From: Lasiosphaeria ovina
Taxonomy: Eukaryota; Ascomycota; Sordariomycetes; Sordariales; Lasiosphaeriaceae
Direction of reading: 5' to 3'
DNA length: 64,000 bases
NCBI GenBank assembly: GCA_033439765.1
Contig: JAULSN010000007.1
Location: forward strand, 2,356,001 to 2,420,000
Shown here: positions 11,872-22,380 of the stretch, piece after piece
Position numbering within the stretch: position 1 is the stretch's first letter
Layout: every line of letters starts with the position of its first letter
The notes under the pieces: generated by a model
What the model was told of the DNA's origin: nothing
Databases searched by the model: none
Seen by the model: the letters and a program-made list of their open reading frames with translations, nothing else
Program-made: the position numbers and the translations under genes

Positions 11872-12648
11872 TCAACCGTACATAGTAGGGCTCCATTGCT
11901 GAGGCCACTGTTGTTCTCTCACGGCCGCTATGCCTTCAATGTCGCTCGTTACCCAGCCGCCGTGGTAGTCGCCTGGCGCCGCGCCGGCTCTCTCGCCGTC
12001 GACATAGCACTCCCAGGGCCCGGGCGAGAAGGCGAGATAGCCCTTGATGGCCTCGTACTCCTTTGGCGGGTCGTTGTAGGACCAGATTCGGTTCACGACG
12101 GTGTCGGCGGCACTTATTGGGCTCATCATGGAGTAGTAAGTCGCAGCGCCCTTGTACTCGTCAAAGGTGGAACGGTGGGTGGTCGCGAGCGGTATGCGGA
12201 CTTGGATGGGAGGGAGGTAGTATACTGTATGGAGTAGAACCGGGCGGGTCAGCCACCAATTGCCCTTAAGTAACTGGGAGAAGGACAGGTAAAGTAAAGA
12301 AAGCATAAATAAGAAGCGGGAGGCAGAGGTAAGTGGTGGTTAGTTCCCGGCCGTGCAGGCGGAGGCAGGCTCGCCCAGCAGCAGCAACCTTACAGCTAGA
12401 AGAGCGCTCGAAAGGCTTGGTGGGGGGACGGAGGAAGAAGCTAGAGGAACCTAGAGGGGAACGGGGAACCTACCAGGCGGGTGATGGGTCTCGAGGACCA
12501 TGAAAGCAACGCCGGGCGCACAATCTGCAATGAGCTGCCCGTGCCACTTTATCAGGATGTTCCGCATGGCACGTTCCACTACGGGGGGGCGCGGAAAATT
12601 TTGGACATTGAGCTTGCGCATCGAGGCCATGTTGCCGACGCTGTTCAT
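11872..12648 (-). CDS. DUF427 domain protein
   Basis: Two exons, 12648-12474 and 12224-11872, are joined across a 249-nt intron (donor GTAGGT, acceptor ATACAG). The split falls inside the conserved motif: exon 1 ends in LETHHPP and exon 2 continues with VYYLPP. The product is 175 aa. The DUF427 signature is complete: RPPVVE near the start, then YKGAATYYS, the Trp-Ser-Tyr site (IWSYNDPP), IKGYLAFSPG and the acidic end of the fold (CYVDGER). DUF427 proteins are small beta-rich proteins, common in bacteria and fungi, of unknown function. The frame is open upstream to a TTG at 12708, but the first ATG is at 12648; starts at codon 7 or 10 are also possible. The gene is divergent from did2, with a shared 590-bp promoter region. 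Confidence 0.8.
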
Positions 12649-13235
12649 GGGATCATGGGACGGCGTCTTGGAGGTTGCTGCGGTCGGGACCGAATTCCAG
12701 AAATCCAATGTTAAGTCGGCTCGCTCTGCTTTGTCGGGGAAATTAGAAAAGATCGGGAAGGGTTTGCCCGATTTTGCGAGAGGATTCTCAAACCCGAACG
12801 AGGCCGCGGTTCAGATGGAGAAGAAAAAACCTTCATACCTAAGGTATGTATACTTAAGGTCTGTCTAACTAGCCAGGCCCCTTCCGAATTTCAGAAAGTT
12901 CAATGATTCCGAGGCAGGATAGGCCTGCCCTGTGGCTTTCGCAGGCAGAATCGGAACAAAATATTCACTGCACCAGCCACACCTGCGTCATGGTGCGCCA
13001 CTTGTGCAGGGACTCGTCCAGGAGGGGCTCCGTGGCCCAATCAGGAAGCCGCGGTTTGCCCCCCTGTAGCCTGGAGGGGCGCAGTTGCCGCCGTATCAAG
13101 GCCGCCACTGAATCAACCTCGCACGCCCCAACGTTCTCGACCCGACAAAGACACGACACGCGGTCTAAACAACTCCAGCTCGGCGCTCCAATACCATCTT
13201 CTCTTATTGCGGCCACACAAACACCGACGGCGACC
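12649..13235. promoter_or_regulatory. Shared promoter region of the DUF427 gene and did2
   Basis: A 587-bp stretch between two divergent start codons. It contains the near-palindrome CATACCTAAGGTATG at 12835-12849, one of several copies of a decamer that recurs between genes in this window. No TATA box stands out. Confidence 0.4.
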
Positions 13236-14180
13236 ATGGCAAATCGACAACTTGCTCGGGACATGCAAACCGAGTTTCAGGCGAGGGTAGGCGATTCGAA
13301 TGCCCCTCATTCCCGTCCCCGTCCATCACCCTTCCATCATCCAGCTCCCCAGCGCATCCGGTAGAGTAAACGGAGGCCGCGGGAACTGAGGATAACACCG
13401 TTGGGACGCCCCTCCCTACCATGCCGCAAGATACTAACCGATGGCTCCGGCGATAGTTCAACGCGAAGCAAGCCCGCCGCGAAGCCGCAAAGGCTGCGAA
13501 ACAGGACAATGAGCTGAAGAAGCAGATCCAGAATGTACGTCACCGCTGACTGTCGCCACATCGCTTCACCCTCCACCTCCACCTCCATCTCCACCGAGAT
13601 TCTAGACCGTCGACATACACCCGCCACACCGAACAGAAGACCAAACGAGCTAACCCATTCACCCCCCAACCTCCAGCTGCTCAAGAAAGGCGAGCCGGGC
13701 CAGGCGGCGCAAAAGGCGCGCATGCTGCTGGCCAAGCAGGCGATCGCAGCGCAGATGGACCAGGCGGCGGACATGGCGGAGCTGTCGGTAGCGCAGATCC
13801 AGGCCAACAACGCCATGAACCGGATGACGGCCATGATGGCGCAATCGTCGCGGACCATGAGCCGGGCGCAGCGCAGCGCGAACCCCGAGAAGACGCTCGT
13901 GACGCTCGAGCAGTTCCGCACGCAGAATGAGGAGTACGCCATGGCCAACGGCATCTACCAGGACGCCATGACCCAGAGCACCAGCGTCCAGGTCAGCGAC
14001 GACGCCGTCCACGAGCTGCTCGGCAAGCTCGCCGACGACGCCGGCGTCGAGCTCAGCTCCGAGCTCAACACGGCAAACGCCAGCACCGAGGACCCCGAGC
14101 GCGAGACGGCCACCACCGCCGAGCCCACCCCCGAGGAGGAGGACGCCCTCCAGCAGCGCCTGCGCGCTCTGCGGGCTTGA
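13236..14180 (+). CDS. did2: ESCRT-III subunit Did2/Vps46 (CHMP1 family)
   Basis: Three exons: 13236-13286, 13457-13534 and 13677-14180. Each junction falls between codons (donors GTAGGC and GTACGT; acceptors GATAG and TCCAG). The product is 210 aa, the usual size for the family. The N-terminal half is basic and helical (FNAKQARREAAKAAK), as expected for the membrane-binding core of Snf7-type proteins, and the C-terminal half is acidic. The end, DALQQRLRALRA, is a MIM1 motif, which binds the MIT domain of the Vps4 ATPase. CHMP1/Did2 proteins recruit Vps4 and regulate disassembly of ESCRT-III on endosomes during multivesicular body sorting. The short first exons are read from frame and splice signals. 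Assignment to Did2 rather than Vps2 or Vps24 rests on the RLRALR end and the VELSSEL segment before it. Confidence 0.88.
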
Positions 14181-15587
14181 TGAGGGTGCGCGACCCCAGC
14201 GGGGGAAGACCCAAACACGGTCTGTATGATGCGCAGCAGGCGGGCTTCTACTTCTATTCTCTCCTCTATACAAATCTAAGCCTACGAGTTGGTTAGGCGA
14301 AGTAACAGAACAGGAAAGAGGGAGCTAGCAGCAGCCAGCCTACGGGGGCTGGGGAAGCGGACAACGCCCTTTGTCTGCGTGCAGGGAGGGGTGCTGTACC
14401 GTACCAGACGCCAGGCACAGGGGTGTATCACTATTTACGAGAGTGAATGAACAGACAGAGGATAATAACAAGACGGGGACAGAATACAGATGGTCAGAAA
14501 CCCTTGTGTAGGAGAAGACGCCTAACATTACAGGGGAACTGGGCGACGCAACAGATTAGCTTCAAAGTTTGTAACCCTCTTCTTCTTTTCCTTTTTCTTT
14601 TTCTTTTTCTTTCATGACGCGCGGCGTTTGGGCAAGTGGGGAGGTAGGTAGGTAGGTAGGTAACCTAGGTTAAGATAGGTAGCGTGGATAAACGAGGATA
14701 TGATGAAGATCCTCAAGGGAATGATATGGTATATGGCATTTATTGTAGCATCAATCATCTCGTTGAATAACGCCTACACTGCCCCTGTCTTTGAAAGGGG
14801 GCTTTCATTTTTTCCCCCCTTTCGGTGTGGCCCGTCATGGGTTCTTTTTCCTTTTCCTTTCCTTTTCCTGTAAAACGGTATTGCTATAGGTTTGATAGAA
14901 ATGATTCAGGCTCCTTATTATCCTACCTTACTTACCTAAAGAAATTTATTTGACTTTTTCCGTTTGGAATCTTAACCTAGAGTTTGTATGTCTGCAATGT
15001 GTATTCAAAGGTAGACTTCTTCCCTTGCGACCCCATCCATCCTCATAAACTTCGCCACCTTGTCCCCGTGAAGTTACCTTTCGATGGGAAGTATCTTGCC
15101 TAAGGTACTTGGTGTCTCATGGTTATGGAATGTGCTACAAGGTTAGCGACTGAACCTTGCTTGCTGTGTGATCTTGTCAGCTCGGATAAAGATGGGAAAA
15201 ACAGTCGGCTGGGGTTCCATTTGCATTATACACCATGTACGGGCAATTCATCGGCAATAACAAAAGTCAAATCCTAATAGCTGGGTCGTGTTCGGTCATC
15301 AGCGAATTAATTAGTCACACGCCCTCTGCGATGGTTTGCTAGAAATCAGACAAATGTTGGCTACCCAGAGAGTGCAATGTGTCAATGCAAGACTGATTGT
15401 ATTCATAACATCATCAAGTTTGTCAGAAGCTCTACAGGGATATCTAGGGAGCCAAGTAATGCAGTCGAGGCAAGTGTCTACTCCCAACCACGCGTCAGGC
15501 ACCTTCTGCCATCCATTCCCACGCCCAGTCCTGGGGGAATTACAATACTTTTATATCTGCGATACAGCCGAGCCGGCGCTATATAGA
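14181..15587. other. Intergenic region between did2 and ski2 (convergent)
   Basis: A 1.4-kb stretch between two stop codons, AT-richer than the genes. It holds a GGTA microsatellite at about 14642-14662, several pyrimidine-rich runs (CTTTTTC repeats near 14590 and 14850), and a copy of the CCTAAGGTA motif at 15099-15107. I see no gene. Confidence 0.5.
14642..14662. repeat. GGTA microsatellite
   Basis: About five tandem GGTA units followed by AACCTAGG. A similar array lies near 42953-42971. Confidence 0.85.
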
Positions 15588-18500
15588 TCACATGTACAAG
15601 CTGGCCACGGCGGTAATGTCGCGGCGGATCATTTCCTGCGCGGCGGCCATCTTCTGGTACAGCTCCGGGTCTCCGATGATGCGGGCGGCGTTCTTGACCT
15701 CCCTGCAAGTCTCATCGAGGCGGGTGATGGTGCGGACGATGGTGCCCTCGAGCACGTCGGTCAGGCCCGTGATGTTCTTGAAGCTCATGCCGCGGGCCCA
15801 CTCGTAGACGACCTCCATGAGGCCGAAGCGCGGCTTGCTGGCAAAGTCGTTGCTCTCTTCGGACGACTGGATGACCTGGTGCACCGTCTGGATGTTGTTG
15901 ACCTTCTCTGACAATTCGATGATGGTCTTCATGCCGCGCTCGAGGTTGCCCGTCAGCGTCGGCACCGAGTCCGTCTTCTCCTGGAACACAAAGGCCGAGA
16001 GCAGCGCGGCGATCTCGGCTGGCTCGTAGTCGGCTAGCACATTGTCGAGGATTAGCTCTGTCAGCACGAGCTCGTCGCCCGAGTGGATCTCGCATGCTAC
16101 CTTCCCCTTGATTAGGATGCGGCTAGCGTCGTCGATGAATGACAAATCCTTGAGGACTAGGATGCGCTGCTCGTAGTCGGGGAGCAGCTGAAGATTCTGG
16201 TTTGATAGCATCTGCCGCAGCTGTTCAATCTGCGTCTTGATGAGCCACTGGTCGTGGCACATGGCGTAGTGCTTGGGAAACTGGGGGCATGTTGCGGCCG
16301 TGGAGCGGGACACCTTGGCTTCGACTTCCCGTCTTTTGCTCATGATGTCGTGCATATACAGACTCTTGATCCTGCTAAGATCAATCTCGTCCCATATGTC
16401 CGTCGTCCACGACCTGCAGATGTGATGCAGGATGTCCTTCGCCTTGGGGTAGCCTTCCCCGCCAAAGATGTCGGGAAGAACGCCTTTGGTGACATGCCTC
16501 GTAAGGCAAACGAGATCGGCCAGAGGCACATGAAGAGTTTTAGTTAAAATATGCTTCTTGTTCTGGGGTAAGGGTGTGTAGTGCTTGTGCAACGAGGGGA
16601 TGAACGGGAGCAGGTCTGTGTCGTTGCGGACCTCCCTGTTTGTCTTGATCTCAAGAACGTGGAAGGTGGGGCTGGCCGCGCTGCTCTTGACGCTGGCCCC
16701 TTCTGCAAGCAGTATGCCAGGAGTGCGCACGCCGTCCTTCATCCACACAATGAGTCGTCCCTGGGTGAACATCTTGCGGCCGATGGGTATGGCCAGCATT
16801 CCGCGGTACAAGTCCTCGGTGAGCTGCTTAAAGTCCTCTCCAGCCTGGTGGCATTCGTCCATGTCCACATCGCAGGTGGCGCACGCGTCTCTCTTGATCT
16901 TTGCCAAGTCCGCTTCGGACACCTTCACAGCCTTCTCGTGCTCAGGGAGCAGCTGTTGTGTGGCGTGCTCGGAGAAACTACGCTTAATCATTTCTTCGAT
17001 CTTGAGCGCCTCCACGCGTAGAAGGTTGAGAATCATGTTGTACGTCAGTCGGAATTGTGAGCGGAGCTTGCTAGGCTCGCCCAGAATCATCAGACGGAGA
17101 TCGGTGACAGGGGGAGCTTCGTCCCCGCCCGGCGGAACGATAATGACGGAGCCGACAGTATCGAGACCACGTCTCCCTGCTCTGCCAGCCATCTGGGTAT
17201 ACTCGCCGGGGAGTAGATTCCGGAACGAATGGCCATCATGCTTGCGGTACCCGGAAAAGACGACAGTCCTCGTCGGCAAGTTCAGGCCCATGGCAAAGGT
17301 CTCGGTGGCGAAGAGAACCTTTACCAGGGTCTGTGCGAATAGTATTTCCACAAGTTCCTTCACAATGGGGAGCAACCCGCCGTGGTGAACGGCAATACCC
17401 CGTCCGAGGAGATCGCGTAGGCGGATGATTTGGGGAAGAACCCGGTCCTCCGGCTTCAGACGCGCAATCGATCTCTCAATAATCATGTGGACGGCGCTCT
17501 TCTCGTTTGCGGTGCAGAAGTCCTGGTTGCTCAAGGCATCGGCGTTCTCCTCGCATCGCTTCTTGGAGAATACAAAGATGCAGGCGGGCAGAAGGGTTTC
17601 TTTCTTCAGGAACTGGACTAGGTGCACCCAAAGGGTCTTGTCCTGGGCAGCTGACGTGAAGCCTCCCTGTCTGCCTGTCCGGCCCATGTGTCCAGGGGTA
17701 TGGCTTGCGCGAGGCGGCCCGCCTCTTCCTCGTTGCGGCCCGCCGCCTCTGCCACCTCGTTGCTGATTTGCGCCCCGCTGTGCGCCGCCCCGAGGTCCGC
17801 CGCGTGCATTACCACCACCACGGAAAGCTGGCGAATCAGCCGCCTTAAGCTTGTCCTTGCCACGAACCGCGGCATCGGCGTCCTTCCAACCCTTTTCGAT
17901 GAAGTTTTTGTCCGCGTCCACAATCTTGTGGATGTTCCTGCCGGCCCACAGGTAGTGTTCCAAGGGCACAGGTCTTTTTGGCGTCGAGATAACATATATA
18001 TCCCTCTGCTTGGTCCGTCCCACCCAGGATGCGAACTCGTGAGTGTTGGGGACAGTGGCTGACAGGAGGATGAGCGATATATGCGACGGTAGCATAATGA
18101 TGACCTCTTCCCACACGACACCGCGCTCAAAATCGTTCACATAGTGCACTTCATCAAAGATGACGAACTCGACATCGCGGATTAGATCGGCTCCGCGGTA
18201 GAGCATGCTCCGTAGAATCTCGGTCGTCATGATGAGGCAACTAGCCTCAGGGTTGATCTGTACATCTCCGGTCAAGATACCCACCTCGTCGAACGTGAGT
18301 CTGAAGTCGCGGAACTTTTGGTTGCTAAGCGCCTTGATGGGCGAAGTATAGATGGCTTTGGTCATGTGCTTCGCAGCCAGGGCGATAGCATACTCGGCGA
18401 CAACTGTTTTGCCGGCCGAGGTATGTGCGGCCACGAACACCGAGTCTCCGTTCTCAAGGTGGTAGATGGCCTCCTTCTGGAACGTGTCGAGCTCGAAAGG

Positions 18501-19463
18501 CCATTCCCTGGCCATGTCAGGCACCAACTCCCGGAAGTTTGGCATCTCTCGCTTGATATCAACCATGTGCGCCCACTCGCGGCCAGCCTTTCTAACACTG
18601 GACGCTGCGAGGGTGCCACGGGGTTCAAACGCGGGAAACTCGACGGGCAGTATGGCGTCAATATCCTCCAAGTCTTGTTCATCGTCATCCTGGTCCTCAT
18701 CCTCGGCAGCACCATTGGCCGCCGGGGGTCCGCCGTCCTCCAGTTCTCCATCTGGGATATCTCCCGGCTCTTGATCGAGAACCTCTTCGAGCTCCTTCTC
18801 CTGCCGCTCCGTTTCGGCATCTGCAGACTTCGTCCGTTTGCTGAAATCGATACCCCTCGACAAGCCAGGAGCAACCTCGAGGAGGCCCCCAACGGAGCCG
18901 ATCTTGATAATCTTTTCGAGCTTCTTCTTGGAATCTCCCCCTTCGTCTGTATCGGCGGATGATATGCGCAGCTGGTCCTCGAGCGCAGCCGTCGACTCGA
19001 TGCCGTCAATACCGCCGGGCGCGAAGGGAAAGAAGCCCGCCGCGCCGCGTACAAAGTCGGCGCGGCCCGCGGGCTTGCGCATCATCGAGGTGCTCGTCTT
19101 AGCGGTCGCGTGCGAGGCCGGCACGGTGACGTTGCGGTATCCGGTGACACGTCCTTCGAGGCCATGGCGAATGAAACGCGTGACGGTGCGCGACTGGGTG
19201 GGTGCGATGCGGAAGAGGAGAGACGGGTCATTAGGCGTCTCCCAGCGCTGCTGTAGTCGGTTCAGCCACTCGGTAGAAAATGTGGTTGACGGCGTCAGGT
19301 ATTTCGCCTCGAGGGCTTTTCGTAGCTCGTCGGCATCTGTCCCTCCATTGTCCGTTCGTGGTGCTCGGGCGTCGTGTTGGAAGAGGATGTCGTCAATTTC
19401 TTCAACCGAGCTGAGATCTGCCAACTGAAGCCGACTCATGGCATCACCAAGTTCGGACGCCAT
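15588..19463 (-). CDS. ski2: Ski2-type superkiller RNA helicase
   Basis: A single exon of 1291 aa from the ATG at 19463. The frame continues upstream only to a TTG, so MASELGDAM is the likely start. Helicase motifs are in order: Walker A (AHTSAGKT) near residue 350, the DEVH box (FDEVHYVNDF) near 436, motif III (SATVPN), and motif VI (QMAGRAGRRG). An arch-type insertion follows, and the C-terminus is the helical DSHCT domain shared by Ski2 and Mtr4. The N-terminal SKI3-binding type region and a glycine/arginine-rich insert (about residues 560-600, GGPRGGAQRG and similar) favour cytoplasmic Ski2 over nuclear Mtr4. In the Ski complex with Ski3 and Ski8 it feeds mRNA 3'-to-5' into the exosome, in normal turnover, non-stop decay and defence against RNA viruses. 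Confidence 0.93.
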   Translation of the reverse strand: MASELGDAMSRLQLADLSSVEEIDDILFQHDARAPRTDNGGTDADELRKALEAKYLTPSTTFSTEWLNRLQQRWETPNDPSLLFRIAPTQSRTVTRFIRHGLEGRVTGYRNVTVPASHATAKTSTSMMRKPAGRADFVRGAAGFFPFAPGGIDGIESTAALEDQLRISSADTDEGGDSKKKLEKIIKIGSVGGLLEVAPGLSRGIDFSKRTKSADAETERQEKELEEVLDQEPGDIPDGELEDGGPPAANGAAEDEDQDDDEQDLEDIDAILPVEFPAFEPRGTLAASSVRKAGREWAHMVDIKREMPNFRELVPDMAREWPFELDTFQKEAIYHLENGDSVFVAAHTSAGKTVVAEYAIALAAKHMTKAIYTSPIKALSNQKFRDFRLTFDEVGILTGDVQINPEASCLIMTTEILRSMLYRGADLIRDVEFVIFDEVHYVNDFERGVVWEEVIIMLPSHISLILLSATVPNTHEFASWVGRTKQRDIYVISTPKRPVPLEHYLWAGRNIHKIVDADKNFIEKGWKDADAAVRGKDKLKAADSPAFRGGGNARGGPRGGAQRGANQQRGGRGGGPQRGRGGPPRASHTPGHMGRTGRQGGFTSAAQDKTLWVHLVQFLKKETLLPACIFVFSKKRCEENADALSNQDFCTANEKSAVHMIIERSIARLKPEDRVLPQIIRLRDLLGRGIAVHHGGLLPIVKELVEILFAQTLVKVLFATETFAMGLNLPTRTVVFSGYRKHDGHSFRNLLPGEYTQMAGRAGRRGLDTVGSVIIVPPGGDEAPPVTDLRLMILGEPSKLRSQFRLTYNMILNLLRVEALKIEEMIKRSFSEHATQQLLPEHEKAVKVSEADLAKIKRDACATCDVDMDECHQAGEDFKQLTEDLYRGMLAIPIGRKMFTQGRLIVWMKDGVRTPGILLAEGASVKSSAASPTFHVLEIKTNREVRNDTDLLPFIPSLHKHYTPLPQNKKHILTKTLHVPLADLVCLTRHVTKGVLPDIFGGEGYPKAKDILHHICRSWTTDIWDEIDLSRIKSLYMHDIMSKRREVEAKVSRSTAATCPQFPKHYAMCHDQWLIKTQIEQLRQMLSNQNLQLLPDYEQRILVLKDLSFIDDASRILIKGKVACEIHSGDELVLTELILDNVLADYEPAEIAALLSAFVFQEKTDSVPTLTGNLERGMKTIIELSEKVNNIQTVHQVIQSSEESNDFASKPRFGLMEVVYEWARGMSFKNITGLTDVLEGTIVRTITRLDETCREVKNAARIIGDPELYQKMAAAQEMIRRDITAVASLYM

Positions 19464-19832
19464 GTTGTCGATATCTGGGCACGATTGAATCTGCCCGGGA
19501 AGGAATTCACCGGGCAACCGTGTTCTTTGATGGTGAGTTTGGTGCTCGGTGCTGTGGTGGAGCTGGAAATGGTGCTCGTGCCAAACAGAGCCCCGCCAAA
19601 GCCAAGCCCAGCTGAACCTTGCTTGAATGTGGGGTAAAGCGGTGCCGCTCCGATCGGGTTAGGGTTGCATGCGGCGCAGGTGGGGCTGAAACGGGGCATC
19701 GCTGGAACATCTCAGCCAGGACCGCCGCGTTGTTGGACCGTTGGCGCCGTTGGACCCCTGAAACAGTGAAACTCTCCATGCGGAGAGTTGGTTAATAATG
19801 GAATCAACATGTAGAGAGGATTAAGGAAAGAA
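19464..19832. promoter_or_regulatory. Upstream region of ski2
   Basis: A 369-bp stretch between the ski2 start and the tRNA gene. It presumably contains the ski2 promoter and leader. No distinct motif is visible. Confidence 0.4.
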
Positions 19833-19929
19833 GGTCCGGTGGTGTAGTTGGATTATCACATCGTTCTTATATATGAGCTTAAACTCTCTTAATATGCGAA
19901 GGTCCTGGGTTCAAGCCCCAGTCGGACCA
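19833..19929 (+). tRNA. tRNA-Ile (UAU), intron-containing
   Basis: The ends pair over seven bases (GGTCCGG with TCGGACC) and leave an unpaired A; CCA is not encoded. The D arm contains the A box (TGGTGTAGTTGG). The T arm is CTGGG-TTCAAGC-CCCAG and contains the B box (GGTTCAAGCC). Alignment of the anticodon stem (TCGTT/TGCGA, with one G-U pair and one T-T mismatch next to the loop) gives the loop CTTATA and so the anticodon TAT, which reads AUA. An intron of about 22 nt (19872-19893) begins one base after the anticodon, the canonical place. The T run at 19932-19936 is the pol III terminator. The mature length would be 75 nt. The mismatch at pair 31-39 is the one doubt about the anticodon. Confidence 0.78.
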
Positions 19930-20382
19930 AATTTTTGCTTGCTCTTAGTCTATCTTTTTGTTGCCTAATTTTACCGCGTCAACGCGTGCGTTGAGTCGCA
20001 TTAGAACGGCGAACGGCGCTCGGTTGCTCGACGGAATGTTTACGTTCATGCACAACCAACGTGGGGAGACGGGAACTTCCTACAGCGGCATCAGCGCATG
20101 ACCACAAACCTGCCAAAATCGTTGTCGCGCAACTGAACAAAGTCTTCAATTTGTGTTTGTTTACTTACTGTTGTTGACCTTCCAGCTACCAGTTTGCGTG
20201 GCATTTCTCTGCTGATCCGGTCCACCCACCCGCTGCTCCGCTTTTTTGCTCTCGTTCCAACGGTTGGCCTGCATGTAGACTCGCCGGGTTTTGAAGCCCC
20301 CATCCGCGACGTCGGATGAGATTTTGCGCCATGTCGACAGTCGGGACATGCTGGCCAAAAAATGAACTCCCAATTTCGCACC
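19930..20382. other. Intergenic stretch between the tRNA and csm3
   Basis: Holds the pol III terminator and the 3' flank of csm3. The csm3 stop overlaps a good donor-like sequence (ATG|GTGAGG), so a small further exon cannot be excluded, but no plausible continuation is visible. Confidence 0.4.
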
Positions 20383-21817
20383 TCACCATAGCCCATCCAT
20401 CTCGGCCATTGCCTCTTCGTCGTCGTCAAAAGTTTGAGGTCGCTGGTTGGAGTCTTTTGGCGGCGCAGTAGTGTTGGTGGTTGACGGCGCCTGGGCTTCT
20501 GCCTCTGCCATCAGCGCATCAAGATCATCTGCGTTGTCCTGGTCGGTAGTCCCTCCGGGGTTCTTGGCCTTGTCCGTTCTAGCGACATTGCCATTCCCGT
20601 CGGCTGGCGTGACTCTATTGCCACCTGCTGAAGGCGCTGCCTGCGCCTCGGCCTCGGCCTCGGCCATGAGTGCATCCAGGTCGTCGTCATCATCATTCTC
20701 CTCGTGGGCGTTTCTGTCCTGCGTGGCCTTCTGCGCTGTATTTCCGCTTCCAAAAATGCTGCCCTTTGCTGCAAATTGGCTGGGCTTGGAGGTAGCTGTT
20801 GATGTCTCTGCTTCGGCCATCAGAGCGTCTAGATCGTCATCGTCAGGTTCACCGCCAGACGCTTGCGTAGATCGGTTGTTGGACCCGCTACCAAAGATGC
20901 TGCCAAAGGACGGAGTAGCCGTACTGGGTCTATTGGGGGGTTGCAGTGTGTTAGATTCTGCCTCACCCATCAAAGCATCCAAGTCATCGTCATCTGGAAC
21001 GTCCTGGGCCAATTGTCTGGAGGGCCCTGTGCCGCCCCTCGGAGTTGCATTGTAGATGTCGCCGTCCCCGAACAGATCGTCTGCTGCGGGGGTTCCCGCT
21101 CGGTCCTGGCCAGCCATCTGCTCGAATATGGGCGCAATGCGGCTTGGTTGCCTTGGGGCCGAAGAACGCTGGTCTTGGTGGTCTTCGTCCTCGTCCTCGT
21201 CCTCGATTGTCGGTTTCGGCTTCCCCTCGTCAATCCACCTTTGGCGTTCATTGCGCATTACAATCTTGTGTCCCGCTTTCTCAACCATCGCAAGCGCGTC
21301 TAAGAAGGTGGCCTTGGGGAAGAGGTCGTCCAACCACTCTTGGTAGAAAGAAAGCAGGCGAGAGGCATCGGAAAACTGTGCAGCACGTCTTAGCAAGCTT
21401 GTAGCCGTGCACAATTGGGAGAGCAAAGTACCTCATGTCCTTTCCCCTTGAACTTGATGCGTGGTGCCATCTTGCGCAGCTTGGGGATGCCCTTTTCCGA
21501 CAGCAGGCTAAGAGGCTAGAAGTTAGCTAGGGGCTTGCAGGGAAGCAAGGCGAAGCTACCAACCGGGTCTCGTCCAGCTTCACACGGGGGGCGCGCGGCT
21601 TTCTCGTCAAGTCGATCTGCTCGTCAATGCCGAGAGAGTCGGTCTTCTTGCCCTTCTTGTCGGCCTTTTTTGGGGCGGAGGCGGGCTCAGGCGTGTCGGA
21701 AGCGAAAGGGTCGTCATTGTCCCAGTCTGCAAGGTATTCGTTGATGAAGGCATTGCTGTCGGCCTCTCTGTTTGGTGCAGCGGCGGCTGCAGACTTGGGG
21801 TTCGTTTTTGAAGGCAT
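20383..21817 (-). CDS. csm3: Replication fork protection protein Csm3/Swi3 (Tipin family)
   Basis: Three exons: 21817-21564, 21507-21432 and 21375-20383; the product is 440 aa. The joined middle gives the Swi3 domain: LLSEKGIPKLRKMAPRIKF, then KGKGHE, then LLSFYQEWLDDLFPKATF and a helix ending RQRWIDEG. This domain (about residues 85-170) binds the Tof1/Swi1 partner. The heterodimer travels with the replisome, stabilises stalled forks and transmits the S-phase checkpoint. The C-terminal half is unusual. It carries four copies of an acidic motif, DDDDLDALM(A/G)EAE, spaced about 50 residues apart, with GSIFGSG segments between them. The gene diverges from the complex I gene. Low-complexity acidic regions also occur in homologues, but I cannot say how common this repeat is. 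Confidence 0.9.
20495..20997 (-). repeat. Four in-frame acidic repeats within csm3
   Basis: The codons for D-D-D-D-L-D-A-L-M followed by A/G-E-A-E recur near 20958-20997, 20812-20848, 20647-20697 and 20495-20535. The spacing is about 150 nt, and GSIFGSG-type sequence is shared between two of the units. Confidence 0.85.
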
Positions 21818-22380
21818 TGTTGGCAGGTTTGTTGAGTTGGCTGTTGGGGGCTGCGTTGTTTGGCTTCCCGGTTGCTTTTATCATTTAAACGTATGGTTGG
21901 ATTCGAAACGCGACGCGCTGGGTGCATCGAAAGTCGCGTCAACTGGCCACCGCGGGGCTGCACCGCATCGAACCTGACGGCTTTGTGGTAAAAGTGGGGC
22001 TTAGGTTGTGGATTGTTACAGGACTTGCACCACCTGAAGGCTCTTGGGGAATTTGCCTTCTCAACTCTATGGTCTACTTCTAAAAATACAAAATACAAAA
22101 GTCCAAAAACCACCTCTACAATTCCATCCGATCGTACTCGTAACCTATAAATAGTTGAGCTTGTTTGAAAGGTTGAGAGGGAACCTTGCTGAAATCCAGC
22201 AGCCTAGTGGCTGACTTGCGCACAGCGTGGCGTCGATTAGTGGCGCATACGGCAGCCTCAGGCCTCGACTGTTTCGAGCTTCGGATTCAGGAAGCTCCAT
22301 TTGACATCAGACTCGGGACCTCAATTGCCCAGCTCAGCGCATTCGTGATCCGCTCGACGACGCATCCGTCGGCCGCCAAG
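21818..22380. promoter_or_regulatory. Shared promoter region of csm3 and the complex I gene
   Basis: A 563-bp stretch between divergent start codons. No further gene. Most of the 5' leaders of both transcripts must lie here. Confidence 0.5.

Noticed and set aside
19464..19517. Longer N-terminus for Ski2 starting MPGEFLPG
   Set aside because: The first codon is TTG; the first ATG is at 19463 and begins the conserved part.
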